From an uncultured Lachnospiraceae bacterium (lineage in GTDB: Bacteria; Bacillota; Clostridia; Lachnospirales; Lachnospiraceae): a stretch of 60,952 nt of DNA. The translations under genes were made by a program, and so were the position numbers. This document shows positions 43,772 through 52,475 of this stretch, in pieces (within the stretch, counting starts at the first letter, position 1; the number at the start of each line of letters is the position of its first letter). The notes under the pieces were generated by a model. The model was not told the origin of the DNA. It did no database searches and saw only the letters and a list, made by a program, of their open reading frames with translations. Where the stretch lies: NCBI GenBank assembly GCA_947586255.1, contig CANPXP010000009.1, positions 1-60,952 of the forward strand. Direction: 5' to 3'.

Positions 43772-44770
43772 TCAGCAGCTCCTTGTGCTGTCCCGAATCA
43801 CGAGAGACGTGGCGAGAGTAATGACCGGTTCCACCGGCTCACCGGCCCGCATTTTTGCGATGGCGTCCAGCGCCGTCCCGGCGCGTTCCGCATTGTCCTG
43901 ACGGACGGAAGTCAGAGACGGGTAGACCAGCCCGCAAAGGGGCGTATCGTCAAATCCGGCGACGGAGATCTCGCCCGGTATATCGACGCCGCTGCTCTGC
44001 AAAAAGCGAATGAGATCAACGGCGTAGTAATCGGATACGGCAAAAACAGCAGAGAAACTCCTGATCTCAGGCAGCTTCTCCCGGTAAAAAGCCATCCGTT
44101 CCGCCTTGATCATCGGGATCATCATGAACTCCGCGCCGCACCCGAAGCCCTCACAAAAGCCTTTCCAACGTTCCAGATCCATGTCAATATCGTTGTCCGA
44201 TAGGCAAAGGGCGCGCTGGTGCCCGCAAAGCCGGAAATACTCTCCCACCTGAAATCCTCCGCGGCGGTCATCAATGTTCACGGCACAGACGCGCTCCGCC
44301 TTGACGCCGCAGGCGTCGTAGACCGCAAAGGGTATGCGGACATTTTCGCGCAGATGCCCGTAATCCGCGCTGCAAAAACCGATCAGCACCAGTCCCTCCA
44401 GATTCCACATGGTGGCAAAGGAAATGATTTCATCAAGGTCGTTCACGGTTTTCACCATCATCTGTAATCCGCGGCCGGCCGTCTCAGCGCCGAGGGCGTT
44501 GAGCGCGGAAGCGATAAAAGCGTCCTCCAGGACGTGTGCTTCATATTTCTCGTGGGCATTGATGACCACTCCCACGATCTTCGCCGGGTTCTCCGCCAGC
44601 AGCACCTCCGCCGCACGGGGCAGATATCCCCGCTCCTCCAGCGCCTGCCGCACTCTGACAGCCGTTCGCTCCGACACCATGCCGGTTCTGCCGTGGAGCA
44701 CATACGACACTGCCGCCGTACTGAGCCCCAGCTCCGATGCAATATCCGAAAGCCGTACTTTTTCTTCCAT
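43772..44770 (-). CDS. LacI family transcriptional regulator
   Basis: A 332-residue repressor. The N-terminal helix-turn-helix is VRLSDIASELGLSTAAVSYV with the hinge-helix LEERGYLP, followed by a periplasmic-binding-like effector domain (about 60-325). The ligand is unknown; no sugar genes are adjacent. Start at ATG 44770 behind GAGGTGTGAC rather than the longer frame to 44827. A MATE exporter follows. Confidence 0.92.
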   Translation of the reverse strand: MEEKVRLSDIASELGLSTAAVSYVLHGRTGMVSERTAVRVRQALEERGYLPRAAEVLLAENPAKIVGVVINAHEKYEAHVLEDAFIASALNALGAETAGRGLQMMVKTVNDLDEIISFATMWNLEGLVLIGFCSADYGHLRENVRIPFAVYDACGVKAERVCAVNIDDRRGGFQVGEYFRLCGHQRALCLSDNDIDMDLERWKGFCEGFGCGAEFMMIPMIKAERMAFYREKLPEIRSFSAVFAVSDYYAVDLIRFLQSSGVDIPGEISVAGFDDTPLCGLVYPSLTSVRQDNAERAGTALDAIAKMRAGEPVEPVITLATSLVIRDSTRSC

Positions 44771-45012
44771 GTCACACCTCTGATCCGTTTCCTCTGTGCC
44801 TTTCAATGCAAGAACGGTCTTTTTCATACTACCACATCAACAAACAATTTTACAATCGGCTGTGAAAAGTCGTGCCCGACAGTACCAACACGCGGCATTG
44901 ATATTAAAATCCGTATCAATTTCGGATAGGAAATTGTCGGCGGACATGCTATACTTGGCACAGAACAGCAAAAAAAATACGCCGCAGATCAACGGCAGGC
45001 GGGAGAAGATTT

Positions 45013-45585
45013 ATGGAAAAGAAAAGATGCGATTTCAGTTTCGGCACGGGACAATATAAAATTTCGGAGAAAATGCTTCTCTACCACGACACCCGCTGGT
45101 GCAGACCGGAGCACCGCGATCAGGAGCAGTTCGCCATGCTCGTGCTGGAGGGAATGCAGGCGGGCGTGAGCTGGAACCTGATTCTGAATAAGGAAGAAAA
45201 TTTCCGCAAGGCCTTCGACGGCTTCGACCCGAAACTCGTCGCCGTCTATGACGAGGCCAAAATTGAGGCGCTGATGCAGGATGCGGGCATCATCCGCAAC
45301 CGGAACAAGATCAGGGCGGCGGTCACCAACGCGCAGGCGTTCTTGCGGGTGCAGGAGGAGTTCGGCAGCTTCGACCGCTATATCTGGGGCTTCACCGACG
45401 GGCAGGTCATCGACCACCACCTGGCGGACATAAAAGACATGCCGGCCAAAGACGAGCTCTCCGAACGGATCAGCAAAGACCTGAAAAAGCGCGGCTTCAA
45501 GTTTGTCGGGCCGACGATCATTTACTCCTATCTGCAGGGTATCGGTATCATCAACGATCACTGGGAGGAGTGCGAGTACAGGTAG
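45013..45585 (+). CDS. tag: DNA-3-methyladenine glycosylase I
   Basis: A 190-residue Tag glycosylase, which removes 3-methyladenine from alkylated DNA. Zinc ligands are Cys6, the His of YHDTRW, and the His and Cys of NDHWEEC at the C-terminus; the base-binding LEGMQAGVSWNLIL includes the key Glu. GGGAGAAG lies before the ATG. It is a single-gene unit. Confidence 0.94.
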   Translation: MEKKRCDFSFGTGQYKISEKMLLYHDTRWCRPEHRDQEQFAMLVLEGMQAGVSWNLILNKEENFRKAFDGFDPKLVAVYDEAKIEALMQDAGIIRNRNKIRAAVTNAQAFLRVQEEFGSFDRYIWGFTDGQVIDHHLADIKDMPAKDELSERISKDLKKRGFKFVGPTIIYSYLQGIGIINDHWEECEYR

Positions 45586-45617
45586 GGCGGTCTCTCCCAC
45601 ATCTCTTAAAATTCCTG

Positions 45618-45674
45618 TTGACACCACCGCCGTTTTTTGTTATATTTCAATTAACAATTAGGTTAAATGTTAAT
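45618..45674 (+). promoter_or_regulatory. sdpRI promoter and operator
   Basis: -35 TTGACA (45618-45623) and -10 TATATT (45641-45646), 17-base spacer. Four bases further on, a perfect dyad ATTAACA-N11-TGTTAAT (45650-45674) covers the likely transcription start, the form and place expected of an ArsR-family operator; SdpR binding is inferred. Confidence 0.7.
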
Positions 45675-45721
45675 CATCCTATGCCGACAAGCACGTTCGG
45701 TAACACAAAGGAGGCTGTCTC

Positions 45722-46006
45722 TTGGGACTGCAGCAGACACTGAAGGCGCTCGCCGATCCGATCCGCCGCGAAATTTTGAATATGTTGAAAAACGGCCGCA
45801 TGTCGGCCGGTGAGATCACAGAGCATTTTCCCGTGACGGCCGCGTCGATCTCCAGGCACCTGTCGGTCCTGAAGGACGCGGACCTGATCCGGGACACCCG
45901 CGAGGGCAAATACATCTTCTACGAAATCAACACCTCCGTCCTGGAGGAGACACTGTTGTGGATTTCCGGCCTGAAAGGAGCTGACGACCATGCTGAAAAA
46001 CAATAA
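45722..46006 (+). CDS. sdpR: SdpR-like ArsR family autorepressor
   Basis: A 94-residue winged-helix repressor. It starts at TTG 45722, seven bases after AAAGGAGG. The fold is visible as LGLQQTLKALADPIRREIL, MSAGEITEHFPVTAASISRH (recognition helix) and REGKYIFYEINTS. No metal-binding cysteines, which fits SdpR rather than a metal sensor. It overlaps sdpI by 17 bases. In B. subtilis, SdpI titrates SdpR to the membrane on meeting the SdpC toxin. Confidence 0.88.
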   Translation: MGLQQTLKALADPIRREILNMLKNGRMSAGEITEHFPVTAASISRHLSVLKDADLIRDTREGKYIFYEINTSVLEETLLWISGLKGADDHAEKQ

Positions 46007-47039
46007 AGGGAAACTTCTGGTATCTTCTATTATTATCCTGCTGCCTATGCTGGCAGGTCTTCTCCTGTGGAACAGACTGCCTGACAGCTTTGGCCAGAAA
46101 GGCTTCACTGTCTTCGGGCTGCCGCTTATCCTGCTTGCGGCCCACTGGGGCTGTCTGCTGGCGACATCCCTCGACAAAAGGCAGCGCAGCCAGAATCCCA
46201 AAGCGCTGGGCATGATCTTCTGGATTGTACCGTTTACCTCTCTCTTTGCCAACGGCATCACCTACAGCACCGTCCTTGGCAGAAGATTTGATCCCCTGAT
46301 CATCACCCCGCTGATGACGGGACTCCTGTTTATGTTCATCGGAAATTATCTGCCCAAGACCAGGCAGAACCAAACGCTCGGCATCCGGATCTCCTGGACG
46401 CTGAACAATGAGGAAAACTGGAACCGGACGCACCGGTTCGGCGGCAAAGTGTGGTTTATATGCGGTCTGATCCTGATCTTTTCGGTATTTCTGCCGGATG
46501 GCCTGATTATGCCGATCAACCTTTGTGTATTCTGCGCGGCCGTCCTCCTGCCTGTCGCCTATTCCTACGGTATCTACAGGCAGCACCGCAGTGAGGGGAT
46601 CTCCTATGCGTCCGCGCCGAAGAGCAAAAACCATCGGCTGGCTGCCGGCATCTCCATAGCCGTCGCTGCTCTGCTTCTGCTCGGCGTCGCTATCCTGATG
46701 TTTACGGGCGATATCGAGTACACCTGCACGGAAGACGGCCTCGAAATCAAGGCCGACTACTGGCGTGATCTCACAATTGACTACGCACAGATCGAACAGG
46801 CCGACTACCGCACGGATCTCTCTGCTGGCATGCGGACGAACGGCGTCGGCTCCGCCAGACTGCTGATGGGCACATTCAACAATGAAGAACTCGGCACATA
46901 CACGCGCTACTCATACACCGGCGCAACTGACTGCATCGTGCTGCAGATCGGCGGCGAAACCCTCGTCCTCGGCGCAAAGGACAACGCCGAGACAAGGGCC
47001 CTGTATGAAGCTATTCTATCTCATCCAGCCGCACCCTGA
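45990..47039 (+). CDS. sdpI: SdpI-like immunity/signalling membrane protein
   Basis: A 349-residue protein with an N-terminal DUF1648-like pair of helices and the SdpI region (GIRISWTLNNEENWNRTHRFGG, the family signature), followed by further helices and an extra C-terminal PH-like domain (about 240-345). SdpI protects against the SdpC killing peptide and relays its presence. No sdpC gene is nearby. The end overlaps the convergent anti-sigma gene by 29 bases. Confidence 0.88.
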   Translation: MLKNNKGKLLVSSIIILLPMLAGLLLWNRLPDSFGQKGFTVFGLPLILLAAHWGCLLATSLDKRQRSQNPKALGMIFWIVPFTSLFANGITYSTVLGRRFDPLIITPLMTGLLFMFIGNYLPKTRQNQTLGIRISWTLNNEENWNRTHRFGGKVWFICGLILIFSVFLPDGLIMPINLCVFCAAVLLPVAYSYGIYRQHRSEGISYASAPKSKNHRLAAGISIAVAALLLLGVAILMFTGDIEYTCTEDGLEIKADYWRDLTIDYAQIEQADYRTDLSAGMRTNGVGSARLLMGTFNNEELGTYTRYSYTGATDCIVLQIGGETLVLGAKDNAETRALYEAILSHPAAP

Positions 47040-48384
47040 CCTGCCGCACCTCCACGCCGTGATTCTTCCGGTACGACTGTGCCAGCATATCCCTGTTGTC
47101 CCAGTAGGTATCGATGTTTTTTACACGGCAGCACTCCGAGAACGTGCCGTCCCATGCGTAAGAGATCACATAGCCGTACGCCGGCTGTGCCGCGGCCGCT
47201 GCTGCCTGTGACCCAAGAGCGTCCTGCGCCGGCGCCGTCCGCCCGCCGCCGGGACAGAAGAGAAAGGCCGCCTGGCTGCCGGCCGACTCTTCCCCGGTCT
47301 GCACATCTTCGCCTGCAGGCGTATATGTGATATAGTACGCATAACTTTCCCCGTACGCCGCCGCGTCAGCGCCCAGCTTATCCTTCAGGAAAGCTTCCGC
47401 CTTTGCCTTCAGTTCCGGGAGTTTTTCTTCCGCTTCTTCCGGCGTCACCGGCTTCTCCCGCGCATCCGCCAGATCGCTGCCGCTGTAGGAGGCGTACACC
47501 AGACTGCCGTCCTGCGCGCTGATATAAAAATAGTAATACTGTCTGCCCGACACATCCGACCAGTTCACCATGTAGGTGTCTTTCTCTCCCGACCCGGCAT
47601 AACCCGCATCCTGCGTCTCCTCAAAGTACGAATTCTGCTCCATACCGTCTCCCGTGATGCCGTACAGTTTCTGCAGCCACGCCTTCGCCGATGCGACCGC
47701 CTCCTCCTCGGTGATGCCGCCCGCCTCGGCCGCCTGTATCGCCGCCTCTTCTCTCGCCTGCCTGTCGGCTTCGATCTCATCGGCATACTCTTCCTCATAG
47801 CGCTTCTGCAGGGCGTAATTGCGCTTCACCTCAAAGTCGATCAGCTCTAACAGCTCCTCGTCGGTGAGTTCCCTGTCCGGCAGATGGAAGCTGCTGTCGG
47901 TAGTCAGATACCACAGTTCATAGTTCCCCGCTTCCTCTGCGCTGCCCGCCTGCGGCAGCTCACCTTCCGGGAATTCTCCCTCCTGATACCTCCCCCAAAG
48001 CTCTTTCATACGGCGCCGTTCGTCCGCCGAATATTCCCGGGAGTAACTGTCCGCGCCTGCCGGCTGGCTGTCCAGCATCTCCGCCGTCGCCTCATGCTCT
48101 TTTGCCGGGATCTCCTCCATGCGCTCTTTGACAAGAGAGGACACAAGCGCTCTGACGGGAATCCCGATCACGCAGACCGCCAGAAGTACGCCTGCTGCTG
48201 CTGCCGCTGCCGCCACGCGCGGAATCCGATGTGCTATGCGGCGCGCGGGCGCGATCTTTACCCCCCCCCTGTTTTTTTCGGTGCGTTCCTCTACGTTGCG
48301 TATGATCTCCCGCTGCATCGTCTCCCTGATCTCTATCGCTTCCACTGCATTTCTTAAATCCTGCAAGTTCACTTTTTTTCCCAT
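47011..48384 (-). CDS. putative anti-sigma factor, single-span membrane protein
   Basis: A 457-residue protein next to an ECF sigma gene. Residues 1-50 are cytoplasmic and charged, one helix spans about 53-75 (RVAAAAAAAGVLLAVCVIGI), and the long outside part is Glu/Ala-rich with two regions resembling PepSY-like folds (about 215-290 and 305-430). No conserved anti-sigma zinc motif is seen, so the role is inferred from position and topology. The coding strand contains A7-C-A-G9 at codons 36-42, just before the membrane helix: slippage there would remove everything outside. The gene is in frame as sequenced. Confidence 0.7.
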   Translation of the reverse strand: MGKKVNLQDLRNAVEAIEIRETMQREIIRNVEERTEKNRGGVKIAPARRIAHRIPRVAAAAAAAGVLLAVCVIGIPVRALVSSLVKERMEEIPAKEHEATAEMLDSQPAGADSYSREYSADERRRMKELWGRYQEGEFPEGELPQAGSAEEAGNYELWYLTTDSSFHLPDRELTDEELLELIDFEVKRNYALQKRYEEEYADEIEADRQAREEAAIQAAEAGGITEEEAVASAKAWLQKLYGITGDGMEQNSYFEETQDAGYAGSGEKDTYMVNWSDVSGRQYYYFYISAQDGSLVYASYSGSDLADAREKPVTPEEAEEKLPELKAKAEAFLKDKLGADAAAYGESYAYYITYTPAGEDVQTGEESAGSQAAFLFCPGGGRTAPAQDALGSQAAAAAAQPAYGYVISYAWDGTFSECCRVKNIDTYWDNRDMLAQSYRKNHGVEVRQVRVRLDEIE

Positions 48385-48422
48385 TTCCGTGCCTCCTTTT
48401 CCGCACTTTTCTCCAAGCCTCT

Positions 48423-48890
48423 CTATGACTGTTCCGTCTCATCCGTCAGGGTAAGCCGCAGCGCTTTTCTGCCTCTCTCCAGCCGCTTCTTGACCGCATT
48501 GAGCGAGATGCCTAAGATATCCGCGATCTCCGCCGTCTTATAGCCCTCGATATAGTGCAGACAGATCACCGACTTCAGAGATTCCGGCAGATTGATCAGC
48601 GCCGCCAGCACCTCGCTCTGCTCTGGCAGCTCGCAGTAGGCCGAAATCTCGTCCAATTCCGCCTGCGGATGCCTGATCCGGAATCTGTGAATGTCACGGC
48701 ACCGATTGACCGCCACCTTGATGAGCCACGCCCGCTCGTGCGCCTTGTCGCGAAAATCCGGGGCGTGTTCTATATAGCGGCAGAAGACGTCCTGAATCAC
48801 ATCCTGCGCGTCCCACTCGTTGCCCGCGACGACCAGACATATCCTGAAAAGCATATTGCTGTACTCTTTCACAAGTTCTTCGACTTTCAT
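48423..48890 (-). CDS. ECF-type RNA polymerase sigma factor
   Basis: A 155-residue extracytoplasmic-function sigma factor. Region 2 is seen in DAQDVIQDVFCRYIEHAPDF and HERAWLIKVAVNRCRDIHR; region 4 in LPESLKSVICLHYIEGYKTA and the helix-turn-helix ILGISLNAVKKRLERGRKAL. Start at ATG 48890 with AAAGGAGGAGC upstream rather than the longer frame to 49013. The putative anti-sigma gene begins 38 bases downstream. Confidence 0.93.
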   Translation of the reverse strand: MKVEELVKEYSNMLFRICLVVAGNEWDAQDVIQDVFCRYIEHAPDFRDKAHERAWLIKVAVNRCRDIHRFRIRHPQAELDEISAYCELPEQSEVLAALINLPESLKSVICLHYIEGYKTAEIADILGISLNAVKKRLERGRKALRLTLTDETEQS

Positions 48891-48975
48891 GCGCTCCTCC
48901 TTTGTCGATTCCGCAAGCATTGCGCGCGCTGCTTTCTGTATTTCTATTATATACACGCAGTCGGAATTGCAAGGG

Positions 48976-49018
48976 TGACATACCGCGGGATATGACTTTT
49001 GACGCATTGACATACCGC
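48976..49018. repeat. direct repeat pair in the divergent sigma/kinase promoter region
   Basis: TGACATACCGC occurs twice, at 48976-48986 and 49008-49018, 32 bases apart (about three helical turns). The second copy overlaps the -35 box of the kinase promoter. Probably a regulator site. Confidence 0.6.
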
Positions 49019-49035
49019 CGACATTTCTATAGTAT
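49007..49035 (+). promoter_or_regulatory. promoter of the GHKL kinase gene
   Basis: -35 TTGACA (49007-49012) and -10 TAGTAT (49030-49035) with a 17-base spacer, 59 bases before the start codon. Confidence 0.7.
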
Positions 49036-49093
49036 TATGATGAAACAATCATCGGGTTTATGTTTTGCGCCGCCGACTGCGGAGGAGACAATT

Positions 49094-50404
49094 ATGGTTT
49101 CGACAATCTTACACGGCTTATGCGGTTTTTATTTGCAGCTTGCGCCCTGCAGCTTTTTCTGCCTCTACCCTTTTCTCGATTCCTTCCGCTATTCCAAGCG
49201 GCGGGTGATTGGGGCCATCTGCGCCGTCATGGCCGTCATGTCGGTTGTCTTTACCTGTGTTTATGTCGCCATGGATATTCCCTCCGGGACATACAATAAT
49301 TTCCTTCCGCTCAACCTGATTTTCCTGCTGACCGTCGGCTTGCTGATGGCCGTCTATTTGGCCTGCATCCGGGCGGCGGCGATTCATATGCTCTATACGG
49401 TGATTCTGGTGCTCAACTACGGATTTCTGACCTCGATGCTCGGAGACTGGATCGCTCCTGTGAGTTATCTGTACGACACCGGTTTCCTTCTGGTGAGCGC
49501 GCTGTCTACCGCCGTCATGTTTTACCCTATGCTGCACATTATGCGGCTCGCCCGCAGCGCCTTTGACAGCAGCATCGATCTGAGCGTCTGGAAATGGTTC
49601 GCGCTGATTCCGGGATTGTTTTTTGCCGCAATGCTGCTGTGCTATCACATTCCCATGAGCAGCGGCCTGTCCTCGGAAAATCTGTTAAATATTTTCATCC
49701 GGGCCATGTGCGTTCTGATGTTAATCATCTGCGCCATCAGCCTGCGCGCAATCCAGACCCTGCACCGGCAGTCGGACAAGCAGGCGTCTCTGGAGATCGC
49801 CGTCAACCATTACAAACTCGTGGCGGAACACACCGATAAAGAGCGGGAACTGCGGCACGAATTTCACCATCACATGACCGCCCTGTCCATCCTGATACAG
49901 AACCGTGATTATCAAGGCGCCGAAAACTACCTGAACAAAATCTCACAGCTTGATATCGACGCCGCCGAATTTTATACGCCCCATATACTGCTCAACTCCA
50001 TGCTGGCCGGCTACCAAAAACAGGCAGCCGCTGCGGGGATCCGAACGGACTATGTCATTGAAGTCCCGAATCCCATATCCATGGAGGATCTCGACTTGTG
50101 CCAGTTTCTCTCCAATCTGCTCGACAACGCTTTAGAAGCCTGCTCCCATCTGGAAGCCGGCATGCGGCGGCTGTCCCTGACGCTCAGGCAGAAGGGACGC
50201 TTCCTCTATTTTTGCTGTGAAAATTCCTGCGACCCGAAGTGGCTGCATCCCGCGAGCAACGGGTTTAAGACGACCAAATCCAATGAGTTCTCCCACGGTT
50301 ACGGCATTTCCATCATGAAGCGCATTGCAGAAAAATACGCCGGCGATTTTCGCACCGACGTACAGAATAATGTTTTTACGGTCACGGGGTATCTGTGTAT
50401 GTAA
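49094..50404 (+). CDS. GHKL domain sensor histidine kinase (AgrC-like)
   Basis: A 436-residue membrane kinase. Six to seven helices occupy residues 1-215; the linker contains the phosphoacceptor region ELRHEFHHHMTALSILIQNR; the GHKL ATPase domain follows with the N box FLSNLLDNALEAC and a G box HGYGISIMKRIAEKY. This is the quorum/peptide-sensor type that normally works with a LytTR regulator, but no response regulator gene is adjacent. Start at ATG 49094 behind GGAGGAGA; the frame is open further upstream across the promoter. Confidence 0.88.
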   Translation: MVSTILHGLCGFYLQLAPCSFFCLYPFLDSFRYSKRRVIGAICAVMAVMSVVFTCVYVAMDIPSGTYNNFLPLNLIFLLTVGLLMAVYLACIRAAAIHMLYTVILVLNYGFLTSMLGDWIAPVSYLYDTGFLLVSALSTAVMFYPMLHIMRLARSAFDSSIDLSVWKWFALIPGLFFAAMLLCYHIPMSSGLSSENLLNIFIRAMCVLMLIICAISLRAIQTLHRQSDKQASLEIAVNHYKLVAEHTDKERELRHEFHHHMTALSILIQNRDYQGAENYLNKISQLDIDAAEFYTPHILLNSMLAGYQKQAAAAGIRTDYVIEVPNPISMEDLDLCQFLSNLLDNALEACSHLEAGMRRLSLTLRQKGRFLYFCCENSCDPKWLHPASNGFKTTKSNEFSHGYGISIMKRIAEKYAGDFRTDVQNNVFTVTGYLCM

Positions 50405-50448
50405 TGTCTTATCAGATAGAAGGTTCCTTTCCAAATAAACATAAAGTC

Positions 50449-52461
50449 CTATTCTATGGTGAGAAGACTATCTTTAAAAGCCTTCGGATAAGACAATTTT
50501 ATAACAGCTTGCGCGAACACAATAACATAAGCATATACTGTTCCTTCACCAAAGCGATCATGCAACAAACTTTTACCATCGGGACAGAAACTAACCTCAT
50601 CTGGCAGTGATCTCAAATATGGTAGTTCAATGATCTTTGCAGGGCAATCAGGAAAACTTGCTTCAAGCGCCACAACTTGCCCTTCTCCAAAAACTTCATG
50701 TTTTACGATAGCACCGGCCGGTATTAAAAATTCTTCTAAATCTTTGCAAGCAATAGTTTCTCCTGCAATTTCAGACGCTTTTTCATAAACAGTAGTATCA
50801 ATATATTGTTTCCACGCTGGGGCTTCTAAGATATCTCTGCGGGACTCGCATCCTACAATCAACTCTCTAAGTTTTTCAGGATTTGCTTTATGCGATTCAA
50901 ACATTGCCACAAAATATTTCTGGAACTGTCCTAATGTCAACGGAACAATATCCAACCGCTGTTTTACATCACCTTTGGCATACCAAATACCATGTCTGAA
51001 TGTCTCTGCTGTGTTTGTGTCGATACGAACAGCAATAAACATACCGTATACAGGCTTATCATATTTCAGAACAGCATCGGAAACGTGCCGCCTGACAGGT
51101 TCGCCCTCCATTGCTTCCTGGCGGGAAGATGTGGACATAGTGACTTCAGTCAAGATTGTAAAGTCATTAAATTCACAATACAGATCTCCTTTTCCACCGC
51201 CCGCGGCTGAGACAGGCATGAAATCAGAATCCAATTTGAAGCCACGAACTTCATAAGGCTTATTGACCAAGTGATCAATCGCCAATACTGCGCGCCAGAG
51301 TGTCCATTCAAGATACGCTGGCGTTTCATCCCTGGGTACTTCAATGGCATTATCTTCATCGTAGATCAGCTTACCGCCGCCTTTGATTAGCAATGTCATA
51401 TAATCTCTGATTTCTTCCCACTGATTACACTGATCGTTGGCATACTGAATTTCGTCTGTTTGAGAGAGAATATTTTCGAGCCGCTGTCTTGCAATATTGA
51501 TTTCTGCCGAAGTATTCAGAGGCAGATCAGAAATATCAAATAGTATATGACGCTCTTTCATCTGCCTGATTAAATCATCCAACAAGGATTTTGCGACATC
51601 CAAGTTGTCAGTAGGTAACGGTGCACCAGCGCAGAGCAACTTATATTGCTCCATAATAGGAGCGGAACTTGCGGTAGATTTGGCAAGTTTCTCTGCCAGA
51701 ATATGCTTTGCAGGAACGATCATAAGCCCTCTGCCTTTTCGTTGAAGCACACCGGAAATACGAAGGTATCGCATATTCATATCGCTGTAATCCAAGAAAT
51801 TATCAGCTTTTTTGTCATAGTTTTCGCCTCTTTCGGCAATCTCTTTTCTGTCAAAGGCCCGCTTAGCCGGGGCAGCAGCCCTCCGTTGGCGCAGATCAAG
51901 TATTTTGTCAACAACTTCATCTAAGTTATAGCTGGGATTAGTAGTATGTCCCCACAGAGCAAATTCGATTCTGCTCAGTTCTGAAACTCCCGTGCGCTTC
52001 TCAAGCTCCAACATGATTGCTAGCAACCACCTTAACGGAGAAAAATAGTGTGTACCATCTGGCATCGGAAACTGTTCTACGCTCATCGCGCGGAGATAAC
52101 ATTCCTGTACAGCGGGGTATGTATCTGCTTTTAGAAACGATCTGCCAAAGGGCGTAATGTCGTCTAATGCGCCGAGTTCCTCTTGTTGACCATCTTTCGT
52201 CTGAATCTGCGGATAAATCAAGCCGTTCTTGGCAAACATCAAACGCCATTTACGGGCATGACTCCCAGAGCTGTCCTTACCTTCTTCGTTCTGAATGATA
52301 CCTTTTTCATCAAGCAAATTCATAAATCCAAGTTCATTTTCACGCCCATGAAGGTGACCGACAAATGCAGAGTTAGCAAAGACAGAAAATCCTTCTTGAA
52401 TTCGATTAGGATTGCGCAGGCCAGTGTTGCCTACCAACCATATTTTGATCTGCTCGCTCAT
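50449..52461 (-). CDS. AlwI-family type IIS restriction endonuclease
   Basis: A 670-residue protein resembling the AlwI restriction family. The nuclease core appears as GGGKGDLYCEFNDFTILTEV followed by QEAMEGEPVRRHV, a PD-(D/E)xK arrangement. The C-terminal 87 residues hold two copies of an H-x2-FGxGxV motif (HEVFGEGQVV about 588-597, HDRFGEGTVY about 634-643), as in Tudor/CarD-like modules, an unusual addition. Enzymes of this family cut beside an asymmetric site such as GGATC; the true site is unknown. The DNA is clearly more AT-rich than its surroundings, suggesting transfer. It starts 14 bases after the methyltransferase. Confidence 0.72.
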   Translation of the reverse strand: MSEQIKIWLVGNTGLRNPNRIQEGFSVFANSAFVGHLHGRENELGFMNLLDEKGIIQNEEGKDSSGSHARKWRLMFAKNGLIYPQIQTKDGQQEELGALDDITPFGRSFLKADTYPAVQECYLRAMSVEQFPMPDGTHYFSPLRWLLAIMLELEKRTGVSELSRIEFALWGHTTNPSYNLDEVVDKILDLRQRRAAAPAKRAFDRKEIAERGENYDKKADNFLDYSDMNMRYLRISGVLQRKGRGLMIVPAKHILAEKLAKSTASSAPIMEQYKLLCAGAPLPTDNLDVAKSLLDDLIRQMKERHILFDISDLPLNTSAEINIARQRLENILSQTDEIQYANDQCNQWEEIRDYMTLLIKGGGKLIYDEDNAIEVPRDETPAYLEWTLWRAVLAIDHLVNKPYEVRGFKLDSDFMPVSAAGGGKGDLYCEFNDFTILTEVTMSTSSRQEAMEGEPVRRHVSDAVLKYDKPVYGMFIAVRIDTNTAETFRHGIWYAKGDVKQRLDIVPLTLGQFQKYFVAMFESHKANPEKLRELIVGCESRRDILEAPAWKQYIDTTVYEKASEIAGETIACKDLEEFLIPAGAIVKHEVFGEGQVVALEASFPDCPAKIIELPYLRSLPDEVSFCPDGKSLLHDRFGEGTVYAYVIVFAQAVIKLSYPKAFKDSLLTIE

Positions 52462-52475
52462 GCTACAACCTCCAA

